64,000 bases of DNA, taken from the NCBI GenBank assembly GCA_910589145.1, contig CAJUSD010000001.1:158267-222266 (forward strand), read 5' to 3'. Position numbers and translations under genes: made by a program. The DNA is from an uncultured Oscillospiraceae bacterium (GTDB lineage Bacteria; Bacillota; Clostridia; Oscillospirales; Ruminococcaceae). The notes below the pieces were generated by a model. That model was not told where the DNA came from. It saw nothing but the letters and a program-made list of their open reading frames with translations, and did not search any database. Positions 16,401 through 24,985 of this stretch are shown here, piece by piece (position 1 is the stretch's first letter; each line of letters starts with the position of its first letter).

Positions 16401-17294
16401 GTGGCAGAGAAGGACATAGCAGAAAAGGTATTGGAAGCCTATAATGATGTTTTTGCTGATATTGTAAACGGATTACTGTTTCAGGGAAAAGAAATCATTC
16501 TTCCAGGTGATCTTGAAGACCACGGAACCCATTCCCACTATAAATCTGATGGAAATTTGAGGGAACAGGAAAGGGATATATCCAAAAAATGGAAAAAAGG
16601 TAAGATAAAGATAGCGTTGATCGGTTTTGAAAATCAAACAGATATTGACAGCGATATGCCCTTCAGAGTAATAGGATATGACGGCGCAGAATACAGGGCG
16701 CAGCTTGACGGAAAGGAACGGTACCCAGTCATAACCCTAGTTCTCTACTTTGGCAGTGAACGGCGTTGGAAAAAGCCGAGGAGCTTATTTGAACAGATGG
16801 AAGTTCCAGTGGAATTCAGGCCCTATGTAAACGACTATAAAATAAATGTATTTGAAATTGCATATTTAACGGATGAACAGGTAAAATGCTTTAAAAGTGA
16901 TTTCCGAATCATAGCAGATTATTTTGTACAAAAGCGGAAGAACGGCGAATATGTACCAGAGCCTCAAACATTGAAACATGTTCAAGAGACATTACAAATG
17001 TTGAGTATTATGAGTGGAGATCACAGATTTGAAGAAGTATACAATGAAAGTATGGAAAGGGGTTCTTATAATATGTGTGAGATGTTAGATAGAATGATAA
17101 ACAAGGGAAAAATGGAGGGTATTCAGGAAGGTATCCAGGAGGGTATCAAGAAGGGGATGCAAGAAGGTAAAACCCAAATGATTTTAAATATGTATCAACA
17201 TCATTTTACTTTGGATCAGATTGCAACAGCATCTGAAAAAACAGTAGACGAAATCAAAGCTATTATTAAAGAACAGACGTTATCTCTTTCATAA
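16401..17294 (+). CDS. Rpn-type PD-(D/E)XK nuclease / transposase-like protein
   Basis: A protein of about 297 residues (up to 308 if an ATG at 16368 without a binding site is used; GTG at 16401 is preferred). It begins with a VLEAYNDVFADIVNGLLF helix typical of the clostridial branch of Rpn/YhgA-like proteins, then IALIGFENQTDID, which fits the D-ExQ core of a PD-(D/E)XK nuclease, and TLVLYFG. The C-terminus has a glycine-punctuated helix GIQEGIQEGIKKGMQEGK, a four-fold repeated IQEG unit. Rpn proteins are recombination-promoting nucleases often confused with transposases. Adjacent to an XRE regulator and a clear terminator. Confidence 0.82.
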   Translation: MAEKDIAEKVLEAYNDVFADIVNGLLFQGKEIILPGDLEDHGTHSHYKSDGNLREQERDISKKWKKGKIKIALIGFENQTDIDSDMPFRVIGYDGAEYRAQLDGKERYPVITLVLYFGSERRWKKPRSLFEQMEVPVEFRPYVNDYKINVFEIAYLTDEQVKCFKSDFRIIADYFVQKRKNGEYVPEPQTLKHVQETLQMLSIMSGDHRFEEVYNESMERGSYNMCEMLDRMINKGKMEGIQEGIQEGIKKGMQEGKTQMILNMYQHHFTLDQIATASEKTVDEIKAIIKEQTLSLS

Positions 17295-17301
17295 ACTAGG
17301 T

Positions 17302-17339
17302 AAAAACATTGGATCAGGAAAATTGATCCAATGTTTTTT
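17302..17339 (+). terminator. Terminator of the Rpn-type gene
   Basis: AAAAACATTGGATCA against TGATCCAATGTTTTTT, a perfect 14-bp stem with T-tract. Confidence 0.9.
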
Positions 17340-17563
17340 CTATTTGAATCGATATTTCATTAAAAAAATTGCTGTTCCCCCATTTCCCACCGCGAGAAAC
17401 AGAGCAAACCCGCACAACCATTCAATATCTTATCCAGTTGGCTTAAAATCCTCTTATTTCATAAATATTGGCTCAAACCGGGAGATGTGCTGCTTGGGAA
17501 AATGTGCTATAATATTAAACGATTACTCATTTTTATTTTTATCTGAAAAGAGGGATGCTGTCT

Positions 17564-18646
17564 ATGGAAAAAATCCGTTTTGGAATCATTGGCGGCGGAT
17601 GGAGAAGCCGCTTTTACATCACTATCGCCCAACAAATGCCGGAACGTTTCGGAATAACGGGGGTGCTTCTTCGGGATGCTGAAAAAGCCCAGTCTTATAC
17701 TTCCCAAACTGGGGTGAAAGCATTTACTAATTTTGACCAGTTCATGGCAGCTTCCCCTGAATATGTTGTCCTCAGTGTTCATCGGAGTGCCGCACCGGAA
17801 TATCTCCGCCTTTTAATGAAAATGGGCGTTCCTGTCTTATGTGAAACTCCCCCAGCCTGGAGTATCCCGGAACTGGAAAGTCTCTGGAATGAATATTCCC
17901 GGCATCAGGCAAAAGTTCAAATTGCAGAACAGTATTTTGCCCGTCCTATGATTGCGGCTAAACTGGAAGCTGTCCGTCTTGGCCTTTTAGGGGAGGTTTC
18001 CTATGTTGAACAGTCGCTCTGCCATGGCTATCACGGGATCAACCTGCTGCGGCAGTTTTTAAGAGTCGGCTTTGAAAACTGTGTAATTCGTGGACAGCGT
18101 TTTCTAATTCCAGCCACCCAGACCCGTACCCGTGACGGGGAGCTTCACCCTGAGCAGTATATTGTTAAAAGCGTCAACCGTGACTTATGCACGTTTTCCT
18201 TTTCCAATGGGAAAACAGGGGTCTATAACTTTTCCGGCGAACAATACCGTTCTTATATACGGCGCAGCGGGATTCAAATTTTAGGGCACCGCGGTGAAAT
18301 TAATGACGACAGTATTTTCTGGCTTTCAGCGGATGGCACCCCGTCTACAGGGGATTTCCGCCGGTATGACCACGGAGTCGGGGACGATCATGACGGGTTC
18401 TGTCCCAGAAGCGTCACTTTAGGGGAAAGAGAGCTGTACCATAATCCCTTTATTCCAGCCCGTATAGGCGATGAAGAAATTGCAATAGCTGACTGCCTGG
18501 TAAAAATGCATGAATATGTTCGCGGCACAGCGGAGGCATTTTATCCCCTTCCCCAGGCTCTCCAGGATACCTATTTAGCGTTATGTATGGAAAAAGCTCT
18601 GGAATCTGGAGAACCCGTCCATACTCAGTCTATGATCTGGCATTAA
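17564..18646 (+). CDS. Gfo/Idh/MocA-family oxidoreductase
   Basis: A 360-residue protein. The Rossmann loop IRFGIIGGGWRSRFY replaces the usual GxGxxG with GGGWRS, as in a subgroup of the family, and the lysine motif is changed: CETPPAW has Thr where most members have EKP. That suggests altered or lost dehydrogenase activity. A conserved GYHGINLLRQF segment follows. Start at 17564 is preferred to 17555 because AGAGGG is correctly spaced. An extended -10 TGTGCTATAAT lies about 50 bp upstream. Its 3' end abuts a palindromic repeat element at 18648. Confidence 0.85.
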   Translation: MEKIRFGIIGGGWRSRFYITIAQQMPERFGITGVLLRDAEKAQSYTSQTGVKAFTNFDQFMAASPEYVVLSVHRSAAPEYLRLLMKMGVPVLCETPPAWSIPELESLWNEYSRHQAKVQIAEQYFARPMIAAKLEAVRLGLLGEVSYVEQSLCHGYHGINLLRQFLRVGFENCVIRGQRFLIPATQTRTRDGELHPEQYIVKSVNRDLCTFSFSNGKTGVYNFSGEQYRSYIRRSGIQILGHRGEINDDSIFWLSADGTPSTGDFRRYDHGVGDDHDGFCPRSVTLGERELYHNPFIPARIGDEEIAIADCLVKMHEYVRGTAEAFYPLPQALQDTYLALCMEKALESGEPVHTQSMIWH

Positions 18647-18647
18647 A

Positions 18648-18806
18648 AGCCTATCCCAGAATGAAGCGCCTCCAGACTGCGCAGTCAGATTTTTTGCCAA
18701 ACAAGGCGCTTTTCCGCAGGCAGGCTGCCGCCCGGCAAGGGAAATTAACGTGGTTGGGCGGAAAATATGCAAGCTGGATTGGGCGCAGTTAATTTTGGGA
18801 TAGGCT
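18648..18806. repeat. Palindromic MITE-like element 1
   Basis: Bounded by perfect 11-bp inverted repeats AGCCTATCCCA (18648-18658) and TGGGATAGGCT (18796-18806). The interior contains GATTTTTTGCC, ACAAGGCGCTTTTCCGCAGG, CGGCAAGGGAAA and TTGGGCGGAAAATATGC, motifs shared in order with elements 2 and 3. It begins one base after the stop codon of the preceding oxidoreductase gene. No transposase is encoded and no clear target duplication is seen. Confidence 0.75.
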
Positions 18807-18848
18807 CTAAGCCAGACAAATATTATTATTTTAAATTTACAGGAGTTG

Positions 18849-20156
18849 ATGTTAGTTTTGGGCAGTCCCAGTTGGTTACAATTTGTCAGCGTGCTTCTTT
18901 TATTAGCAGGGTCGTCTTTCTGCTCCGCATCGGAAACGGCCTGGTCTACCGTAAGCACTATGCGTTTAAAAAACCTGGTGGAAAACGGCAACGAAAAAGC
19001 CAAACGCGCCCTTGCCATTGCCGAGGATTACGATGGTTTTCTCACAACCATTCTTGTGGGAAATAATATTGTAAATATTGCCTCTGCATCTTTGGCGACG
19101 GTTATCGCTACTGATCTTTTAGGTGCAGCTTATGGGCCGTTAGTATCTACAATTGTCACTACGATCGTTGTTCTAATTTTTGGCGAGATACTTCCAAAAA
19201 GCTATGCAAAATCCAACAGCGAAAAACTGACGCTGCAATTCTCTGGGATTATTTCCTTTTTAATGAAGATTTTAAAGCCGGTTGTATGGATATTCCTGCA
19301 AATCAAAAAATTGACTGTCAGCAGTAAAGAACCTGCGGAAGCACAGCCATATGTCACAGAAAGCGAACTGAAGTACATTATAGAAACGATAGAAGGCGAA
19401 GGCGTTTTGGAGAAACAGGAAAGCGATCTGGTACAAAGCGCCCTGGATTTCGATGAAATCACTGCCCAGGAAATCCTGACGCCCCGTGTGGATTTAACAG
19501 CCATCAACATATCAGACACGCCGGAAGAAGTCTATGAAACTGTACGCGAAGGTCATTATTCCAGGATACCGGTATATGAAAAGAACATAGATAATATCAT
19601 AGGGATTCTGTACGTCCGTGAATACCTGCTGGCACTGTCTGCCGGAGAACAGCCAGAACTCCGTTCCCTTCTCCATGATTGTCCCTTTGTACACAAAACC
19701 ATGAAAATTTCCTTTCTGCTCAATGAACTGAAACGTTCTAAAACCCATCTGGCGGTTGTAACGGATGACTATGGGGGAACCATGGGCATTGTCACCATGG
19801 AAGACATTCTGGAAGAACTGGTAGGCGATATCTGGGATGAAAGCGATGAGGTAGAAATCCCCTTCCTGAAGAAAAGCGAAGATACCTTTGAAGCCTCTGG
19901 CGATTTGAACATATACGATATGTTTAACTATCTGGATATGAACCCGAAAAATTTTGAATCAGATTATAATACCTTGAGTGGATGGGTTTTGGAAAGCCTG
20001 GAGCATTTGCCGGAACCTGGGGAATCCTTTACCTTTGAAAATCTGACCATTTCCGTTTTAGAGGTGGAAGATCAAAGAATCCAAAGGCTGCTGATTAAAC
20101 GGAAGCCCCTCCCATCTCAGACAGATGAGGCATTGGCGGAAGAAAAAATGTCTTAA
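18849..20156 (+). CDS. CNNM/HlyC-CorC family membrane protein with CBS pair
   Basis: A protein of about 435 residues in the hemolysin-C/CNNM family. A DUF21 transmembrane domain (residues 1-190, with SASETAWSTVSTMRL and the GEILPKS motif) is followed by two CBS domains (PRVDLTAINISDTPEEV and HLAVVTDDYGGTMGIVTMED) and a C-terminal CorC_HlyC domain. Characterised members export Mg2+ or Co2+. The start is unclear: AGGAG touches TTG-ATG at 18846-18851; TTG at 18858 is 12 bases away. Element 1 ends only 40 bp upstream, so the promoter may lie in or next to it. Confidence 0.92.
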   Translation: MLVLGSPSWLQFVSVLLLLAGSSFCSASETAWSTVSTMRLKNLVENGNEKAKRALAIAEDYDGFLTTILVGNNIVNIASASLATVIATDLLGAAYGPLVSTIVTTIVVLIFGEILPKSYAKSNSEKLTLQFSGIISFLMKILKPVVWIFLQIKKLTVSSKEPAEAQPYVTESELKYIIETIEGEGVLEKQESDLVQSALDFDEITAQEILTPRVDLTAINISDTPEEVYETVREGHYSRIPVYEKNIDNIIGILYVREYLLALSAGEQPELRSLLHDCPFVHKTMKISFLLNELKRSKTHLAVVTDDYGGTMGIVTMEDILEELVGDIWDESDEVEIPFLKKSEDTFEASGDLNIYDMFNYLDMNPKNFESDYNTLSGWVLESLEHLPEPGESFTFENLTISVLEVEDQRIQRLLIKRKPLPSQTDEALAEEKMS

Positions 20157-20171
20157 TATTCGCTATCTAGC

Positions 20172-20213
20172 AACCCCCTCCTTGGCTGCCAAAAGACAGC
20201 CAAGGAGGGGGTT
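20172..20213 (+). terminator. Terminator after the CNNM gene
   Basis: AACCCCCTCCTTGGCTG against CAGCCAAGGAGGGGGTT, a perfect 17-bp stem. Confidence 0.88.
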
Positions 20214-20341
20214 AACTGCTTTATTTATTTTTTCCAAAAGTGTATGGTGATCTGAAGCGGGACAGACTTTCCAAAAAATGTGAATTGCTTTTACAGTCCT
20301 TCCCTGTTGTTGTATTGCTCCAGTCTCTAATAAATCATCTA

Positions 20342-20860
20342 TTAATCTATTCGATATTGTTTAATCCTTTTTATCCCCATCCTTAACGGCTTAAACAATA
20401 CTAATGCCAACACCACATTCCCGCCACAATGCAGCAGATCGAAAGGAACCCCGCTGACCCAGTAAGCCATTCCTGCTGCCAGTCCCCCGGCGATTCCATA
20501 AGGAATGGCGCACAAAGCTCCAAACATCATCCCGAATATCCCTAAAACAGCCGCCCAGAATAAAACGGAATCCGTTTTCCTAAAAATCCAACAGATCACT
20601 GCCAGCAGCGGCCACACATATAAATACATAATCCACCACAGGCCAAACCCATAAATCAATCCTTCCAGCACCACAAATACCATTAACGCGCCAGGAGCTT
20701 GTCTAGGAAATTCCAATGCATAAAGCGCCACCAACAGGGAAACCATCTCCACATTGGGAAGGGGCGCCAATACCACCTGAACGGTCAGCAGCAGCGCCCC
20801 CAGCAGCCCGGAGAGTATGATACTTTTCAGTGCCGTCCTTCCATTTATCATTTTCATCAA
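20342..20860 (-). CDS. ECF transporter S-component-like membrane protein
   Basis: A 172-residue protein with five to six hydrophobic segments and short loops, matching the substrate-capturing S component of energy-coupling-factor vitamin transporters. The start overlaps the DUF4430 gene by 4 bp (ATGA). S components paired with an exported DUF4430 protein have, to my knowledge, been linked to cobalamin uptake, so corrinoid capture is the leading guess. The ECF ATPases and T component are not in the window, as expected for a group II system sharing one energising module. Confidence 0.75.
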   Translation of the reverse strand: MMKMINGRTALKSIILSGLLGALLLTVQVVLAPLPNVEMVSLLVALYALEFPRQAPGALMVFVVLEGLIYGFGLWWIMYLYVWPLLAVICWIFRKTDSVLFWAAVLGIFGMMFGALCAIPYGIAGGLAAGMAYWVSGVPFDLLHCGGNVVLALVLFKPLRMGIKRIKQYRID

Positions 20861-21255
20861 TAGCCAGCGGTCAAGGTGATTTCAAAGTGATCTCCGTCAG
20901 CAATAGGGGTAGTGTCAACGCCGGTTTCCAGCATTTGCCCATCTTTGGTAAAGCTCCACCATTCCTGTTTCGAGTCGTCAACAGTCACGCCGTCAACGGT
21001 TTTGACAAACAGCCCGTATTGGCTTTCCTCACCGGAAACTATTTTTTCCTGTTCTAATGCCCCGCGCAAAAATTCCTCTGCTGTTTGAATGGTATGGCTT
21101 TTAGAAGTTCCATCCCCAAAGATAACTGCAACTTCTATGGTTTTATCTCCTGCTGTCCCCTGGGGACGGTTAAAAAAGTATACTGCTGCAAATATCACAG
21201 CCAACACCGCTAAAACTGCCAGTGCAATCCCGATTTTTTTATTCTGCTTATTCAT
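20857..21255 (-). CDS. DUF4430 exported/anchored protein
   Basis: A 132-residue protein with a cytoplasmic KQNKK start, one transmembrane segment (about residues 8-27) and an extracellular DUF4430 domain. Family marks are EFLRGALEQEKIV, the KQEWWSFTKDGQM strand and a final DGDHFEITLTAGY. DUF4430 is related to the C-terminal domain of transcobalamin, so it may present a corrinoid to the S component encoded just downstream. No cobalamin riboswitch is visible in the 106 bp upstream. Vitamin specificity is inference. Confidence 0.82.
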   Translation of the reverse strand: MNKQNKKIGIALAVLAVLAVIFAAVYFFNRPQGTAGDKTIEVAVIFGDGTSKSHTIQTAEEFLRGALEQEKIVSGEESQYGLFVKTVDGVTVDDSKQEWWSFTKDGQMLETGVDTTPIADGDHFEITLTAGY

Positions 21256-21361
21256 ATAAGCGTCAATTCCTTTCCTTATGTATTTTGTTTTGGAACTTGC
21301 TTTTGCTTAAAAAATTATACCGGAATTGACGGCAAATTGCAATCTTTTTCTGAGAAAGCCG

Positions 21362-21958
21362 TTATTTGCTAACAATAAAGATACTTTCAGCCCACCTTTT
21401 AACCCGCTCCCCTGTTTCCGGGGCAGTCAAATAAGCAGTGTCCAAAGAGTCTACTTCTTCCCTGCTCCGAAACCATTCCCGTTTTAATGGCATAAGCGAC
21501 CGGATATAAAAATCAAAAAAGCCTCTGGTACGGGAGGCGTCCTGCTTTTTCCTTTGTTGGAGGATCTTTTCATCCGCCTCCAGGAAAAGAATTTTGTCCG
21601 GCATACACTCCCGTAGCATTGCCAGCTCTTGTTTCAGCGGTTCGGCTATCTCCCATTCCCTTCCTATGGCTTTGGGGTAGTTCAGGGTATAAAATTCGAC
21701 CTCCTCTGCACCAAAATCCATCACGACCTTGGAATACTGGGAAACCCGCTCCCAGCGCTCAATTTCATGGAGGATATACAGCCGCTGGATTTCAAGATAA
21801 TCTTCATAAATATCTTTTTTCAATCCACGCTCTTTTACCTTTTGAACCACAGCGGCGTTGTCTTCAAAGGATACATGGATTTCCGGCGCGTGCTGCTGGA
21901 GATAGCGGGCGGCGGTTGTTTTGCCCGCCGCCATACAACCTTGAAGGGATAAAATCAT
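21362..21958 (-). CDS. P-loop nucleotide kinase-like protein
   Basis: A 198-residue P-loop protein. Walker A is GCMAAGKTTAARY at residues 7-19, and a VVMDFGAEEVEFY segment looks like the acidic substrate-binding strand of deoxynucleoside kinase-like enzymes. The start at 21958 is preferred over ATG 21997 because AGGGAG lies 8 bases upstream and the longer frame would run 35 bp into the permease gene. It is the last gene of the ABC operon reading from 24625. A small-molecule or nucleoside kinase role is likely, but the substrate is unknown. Confidence 0.78.
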   Translation of the reverse strand: MILSLQGCMAAGKTTAARYLQQHAPEIHVSFEDNAAVVQKVKERGLKKDIYEDYLEIQRLYILHEIERWERVSQYSKVVMDFGAEEVEFYTLNYPKAIGREWEIAEPLKQELAMLRECMPDKILFLEADEKILQQRKKQDASRTRGFFDFYIRSLMPLKREWFRSREEVDSLDTAYLTAPETGERVKRWAESIFIVSK

Positions 21959-21962
21959 TTTT

Positions 21963-22769
21963 TCAGCTCCCTGTACTCTTATAATGCTTGACTCCAAACT
22001 TCCACACCAACCAGGAAGCCAGCAAAAACCCTGCCCCCACCGGCAGCGGCAGCCAGCCCTTCCACATGGGTTCTCCCCAGCCGCAGATGGCAGACATGGG
22101 GTAGTAGCTGATCACCAGCACTGGGATGATAAAGGTAAACACCCGGTACAGCGCCTTGGGCATATATTCCACCGGGCACCTTGTCACCTGATACCCTGCA
22201 TTTGTGAAAATGTAAATCCAGTCTATTGCCTGTATGGTAAAGAAGGAGATGCCGGAGGTGAGGATAAACACCCCTGCATACATCAAAAAGCCTCCCAGCA
22301 GCGCAGCCAAAAGCATTAGGAGCCGGGCCGGATTCATGATGACATGATGCTTGCCAAAGAGAAAGGCAATAACCCCCAGCCCGCACAGCGGCCGCGACAG
22401 CCTGTGGAGATGGAAAGCGGATGCGGCAACCTGCAAAGTAAGCGGTCTTGGCCGGAGCAGAACCCTGTCAAATCCTCCTTTGCGCACCATGCCGTAGGGG
22501 AAGGAATCGAATCCCCGGCAGAAAACTTCCGCCAGCCCGAAGGCGGTTACAGCGGTAAAGTAGATCAGAAGGATCCGGTCTACGGACCATTCCCCGATGT
22601 TCCCAAAGCGGTCAAACATCAGCAGGGTGGAGATGACGTCGGAAAAGACGACAAAGATAACCTGAATCAGCATCATCCACCAGCCCTTATACTGGACGCC
22701 GGAGCGGGCATGGATGCGGATATACTGCCAGTAGAGGGAAAGATTTCCGGGAGAAGTACTCGCTTTCAT
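21963..22769 (-). CDS. ABC-2 family permease, second subunit
   Basis: A 268-residue membrane protein with about six hydrophobic segments, of the ABC2_membrane_6 (DUF990-like) type. A VDRILLIYFTAVTAFGLAEV region and the VRKGGFDRVLLRPRP motif are typical. In this family two distinct permeases and one ATPase make an exporter, as in the viologen exporter of cyanobacteria and DrrAB-like systems. GGAGGTTG is well spaced to the ATG at 22769. It follows the first permease after 6 bp. The transported compound is unknown. Confidence 0.87.
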   Translation of the reverse strand: MKASTSPGNLSLYWQYIRIHARSGVQYKGWWMMLIQVIFVVFSDVISTLLMFDRFGNIGEWSVDRILLIYFTAVTAFGLAEVFCRGFDSFPYGMVRKGGFDRVLLRPRPLTLQVAASAFHLHRLSRPLCGLGVIAFLFGKHHVIMNPARLLMLLAALLGGFLMYAGVFILTSGISFFTIQAIDWIYIFTNAGYQVTRCPVEYMPKALYRVFTFIIPVLVISYYPMSAICGWGEPMWKGWLPLPVGAGFLLASWLVWKFGVKHYKSTGS

Positions 22770-22775
22770 AAAACA

Positions 22776-23639
22776 TCAACCTCCCTGCACCACAATATTT
22801 TTCAGCTGCCTGTTCATAACTAGGTTTCCCAAAAAGATAAAGAAGCCAGACCAAAGAATCTGCAGTCCTACCGCCCACACAGCGTCAGACGGCGCAAGGG
22901 AGCCGATGTAAAGGCGTATCGGCAGATCGGCGTATCCGGCGAAGGGCTGAAACAGAAGGAACTTCTGCATAAAATCTGGCCAAAGCTGCAAAGGAAGATA
23001 GGTGCCGGACAGCACACCGGGAACCAGCAGCAGAATAAACATGGGGCCATTTCCCCAGGAAACATTCATACGAACAGATGTGACAAACATCCCGTAAGAG
23101 GTGCAGAGCAGCAGTGATCCCACCGCCGAAATCAGCGTGGCTGCAAACCCCGCCGGGGAAGCGGGCAGGGACATCCGATAACCGCCCGGCAGGATGATGC
23201 CCGCCAGCAGCACCATCGCACCCCGCACCGGCAAACTGCTTAAATTGATGGCCGCCAGCCTGGCGAACCAGTGGCGGTAAAGGCGCATAGGGCGGCATAG
23301 CTCCAAGCCCACATCGCCGGAGGTGATTTTCTGCGTAAACTCCCCGGGAACACGGGGCTGTATCAGGAACATAAACTGTCCCAGCCAAATGTAAGAGGCA
23401 AGCTGTTGAAGGGTCATTCCTGCGGCGATTCCGGCAGCATTGTTGTCAGCATATCTGTAAAAGACAGTGTAGACTGTAATCTCAACAATTCCCCAGAAAA
23501 TACTGGTGGCAGCTCCCGCAAGGGCGGCAATTCGGTACTGCACCTTTTGCAGCAGTTCAATGCGGAAAATAGAGAAATACGCTTTCCAGGGCGCGGTTTT
23601 GGAAGGCGGGCTTGCTGTCATCCGAATTTCTGCGCTCAT
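22776..23639 (-). CDS. ABC-2 family permease, first subunit
   Basis: A 287-residue six-helix membrane protein, homologous in layout to the next gene's product. It has a cytoplasmic N-terminus ending near residue 33, a SYIWLGQFMF helix and the loop TSGDVGLELCRPMRLY, matching the KxGDVxxxLxRP motif of the family. The start overlaps the ATPase gene by 4 bp (ATGA), and AAGGAG precedes it. It forms a heteromeric pore with the 21963-22769 product. Confidence 0.87.
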   Translation of the reverse strand: MSAEIRMTASPPSKTAPWKAYFSIFRIELLQKVQYRIAALAGAATSIFWGIVEITVYTVFYRYADNNAAGIAAGMTLQQLASYIWLGQFMFLIQPRVPGEFTQKITSGDVGLELCRPMRLYRHWFARLAAINLSSLPVRGAMVLLAGIILPGGYRMSLPASPAGFAATLISAVGSLLLCTSYGMFVTSVRMNVSWGNGPMFILLLVPGVLSGTYLPLQLWPDFMQKFLLFQPFAGYADLPIRLYIGSLAPSDAVWAVGLQILWSGFFIFLGNLVMNRQLKNIVVQGG

Positions 23640-24625
23640 AATGACATCTCCTTATACATTGCGGCAATCATCTGGTCAATATCCTGTTCTTCAATGGTCA
23701 GATCCCGCAGAGTAAAAGCTTCTGCTAATAGGGCGGCAGCTCTGGGGGCTGGGAAGTCTTTGGGATGAAACATGGCGGTTACAGTGTCCCCTTCTATGGA
23801 AAGATCGGACAATCCCGCCAGAACAGGAAGCTCCTTTTCATTTCCCCATTCCTGGGAAAGCCTCGCGCGGATGCGGTGCAGGGGCGCATATCTTTCTTTG
23901 AGGGCATCCAAGGAGCCGTCATAAAGCAGCTTGCCATGGCCGATGGTCATAACCCGCTGACAGAGCGCTTCAATATCATCCATATCGTGGGTGGTCAGGA
24001 GGATGGTCACACCTGTTTTTTGATTTTCTTCTTTGAGGAACCGGCGCAGAGAGAGCTTGGACACTGCGTCCAGGCCAATGGTCGGCTCGTCCAAAAAGAG
24101 AATATCCGGCGAATGAAGGAGCGCGGCGGCGATTTCACAGCGCATCCTCTGGCCCAAAGAGAGCTGCCGCACCGGAACATTCCGCAGTGCTTCCAGTTCC
24201 AAAGCCTTGGAGAGCTGTGAAATCCTGTCCAGATACTTTCCGTGGGGGACAGAATACACATCCCGGAGGAACTGGAAGGAATCTTCTACCGGAACATCCC
24301 ACCAAAGCTGGCTCCGCTGTCCAAAGACAACCCCGATATGGCCAACATAAGCTTCCCGCTCCTTCCAGGGGACACGGCCAAGGATACGGCACTCGCCGCC
24401 GTCAGGGTTTAGGATACCGCTCATAACCTTGACAGTGGTGGATTTTCCCGCCCCGTTAGGGCCTATGTAGCCCACCAGCTCCCCGGCTTCCACCGAGAAA
24501 GTAATATTTTCCAGGGCTTGAACCTTCCGCTTTTCCCGGACAAAGATTCCCCGCAGGCGGTTCCCCTTCTGCGGGACGGAGACAGTGAAGGCTTTTTCAA
24601 TGCGGTTGAGATAGATTTGCTGCAT
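23636..24625 (-). CDS. ABC transporter ATP-binding protein (viologen-exporter-like)
   Basis: A 329-residue ATPase. Walker A is GPNGAGKSTTVK, the signature motif LSLGQRMRCEIA is the variant typical of this exporter subfamily (LSLGQR instead of LSGGQ), and Walker B is ILFLDEPTIGLD. The 28-residue region before the ATPase core, with NRLRGIFVREKR, is also typical. The start at 24625 has AAAGGAG at correct spacing; a longer frame from 24808 is non-coding in look. It heads an operon with two permeases and the P-loop kinase and has a strong promoter at 24660-24688. Confidence 0.93.
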   Translation of the reverse strand: MQQIYLNRIEKAFTVSVPQKGNRLRGIFVREKRKVQALENITFSVEAGELVGYIGPNGAGKSTTVKVMSGILNPDGGECRILGRVPWKEREAYVGHIGVVFGQRSQLWWDVPVEDSFQFLRDVYSVPHGKYLDRISQLSKALELEALRNVPVRQLSLGQRMRCEIAAALLHSPDILFLDEPTIGLDAVSKLSLRRFLKEENQKTGVTILLTTHDMDDIEALCQRVMTIGHGKLLYDGSLDALKERYAPLHRIRARLSQEWGNEKELPVLAGLSDLSIEGDTVTAMFHPKDFPAPRAAALLAEAFTLRDLTIEEQDIDQMIAAMYKEMSL

Positions 24626-24659
24626 GGTATAACGCTCCTTTCCATTTTGAGGTTTTATC

Positions 24660-24688
24660 ATTATAGCAGAATCAGCGCCATAGGACAA
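24660..24688 (-). promoter_or_regulatory. Promoter of the ABC exporter operon
   Basis: Minus strand TTGTCC and TATAAT with 17-base spacer, 35 bp upstream of the ATPase start. Confidence 0.82.
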
Positions 24689-24769
24689 AGTTCTTCCTCC
24701 CCTTCCAGGATGCTTCCCTGAAATCCATAGCTGGGAACAGGTGAAAAGCTCTTTTTTTCTCAAAATTCC

Positions 24770-24909
24770 TTGACATTTTAATGTTTCCATAGTATAGTAT
24801 ATATACAATCTGGATTGGAAACCAGGGTGTGTGTTTATATTCGTGTCAAAATCAGCTCATATACTGTTTTTTATTCATCTTCCCTTATAAAAAGGGGAGA
24901 TTTTCTTTT
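24770..24909 (+). ncRNA. Probable small RNA with own promoter and terminator
   Basis: TTGACA (24770-24775), a 17-base spacer and TATAGT (24793-24798) form a near-consensus promoter that points away from the ABC operon. About 70 bases after the expected start lies an intrinsic terminator, ATCTTCCCTT/AAGGGGAGAT (24877-24900) followed by TTTCTTTT. The intervening 70 bases contain no ribosome binding site with a credible ORF. No known RNA family was recognised. The convergent acetyltransferase has its own separate terminator downstream, so this one is not needed for it. Confidence 0.6.
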
Positions 24910-24933
24910 GCCGGGAAACGCTATCATCGAAAA

Positions 24934-24976
24934 TAAAAAAGGAGCTGTGAGGAAAGTTAAAATCCTCACAGCTCCT
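24934..24976 (-). terminator. Terminator of the GNAT gene
   Basis: AGGAGCTGTGAGGA against TCCTCACAGCTCCT (14-bp perfect stem); on the minus strand the tail reads TTTTTTATTTT. Confidence 0.9.
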
Positions 24977-24985
24977 CTGTTATGT

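Noticed and set aside
21256..21361. Cobalamin riboswitch upstream of the DUF4430/ECF pair
   Set aside because: The gap is only 106 bp and shows no B12 box or conserved stem pattern.
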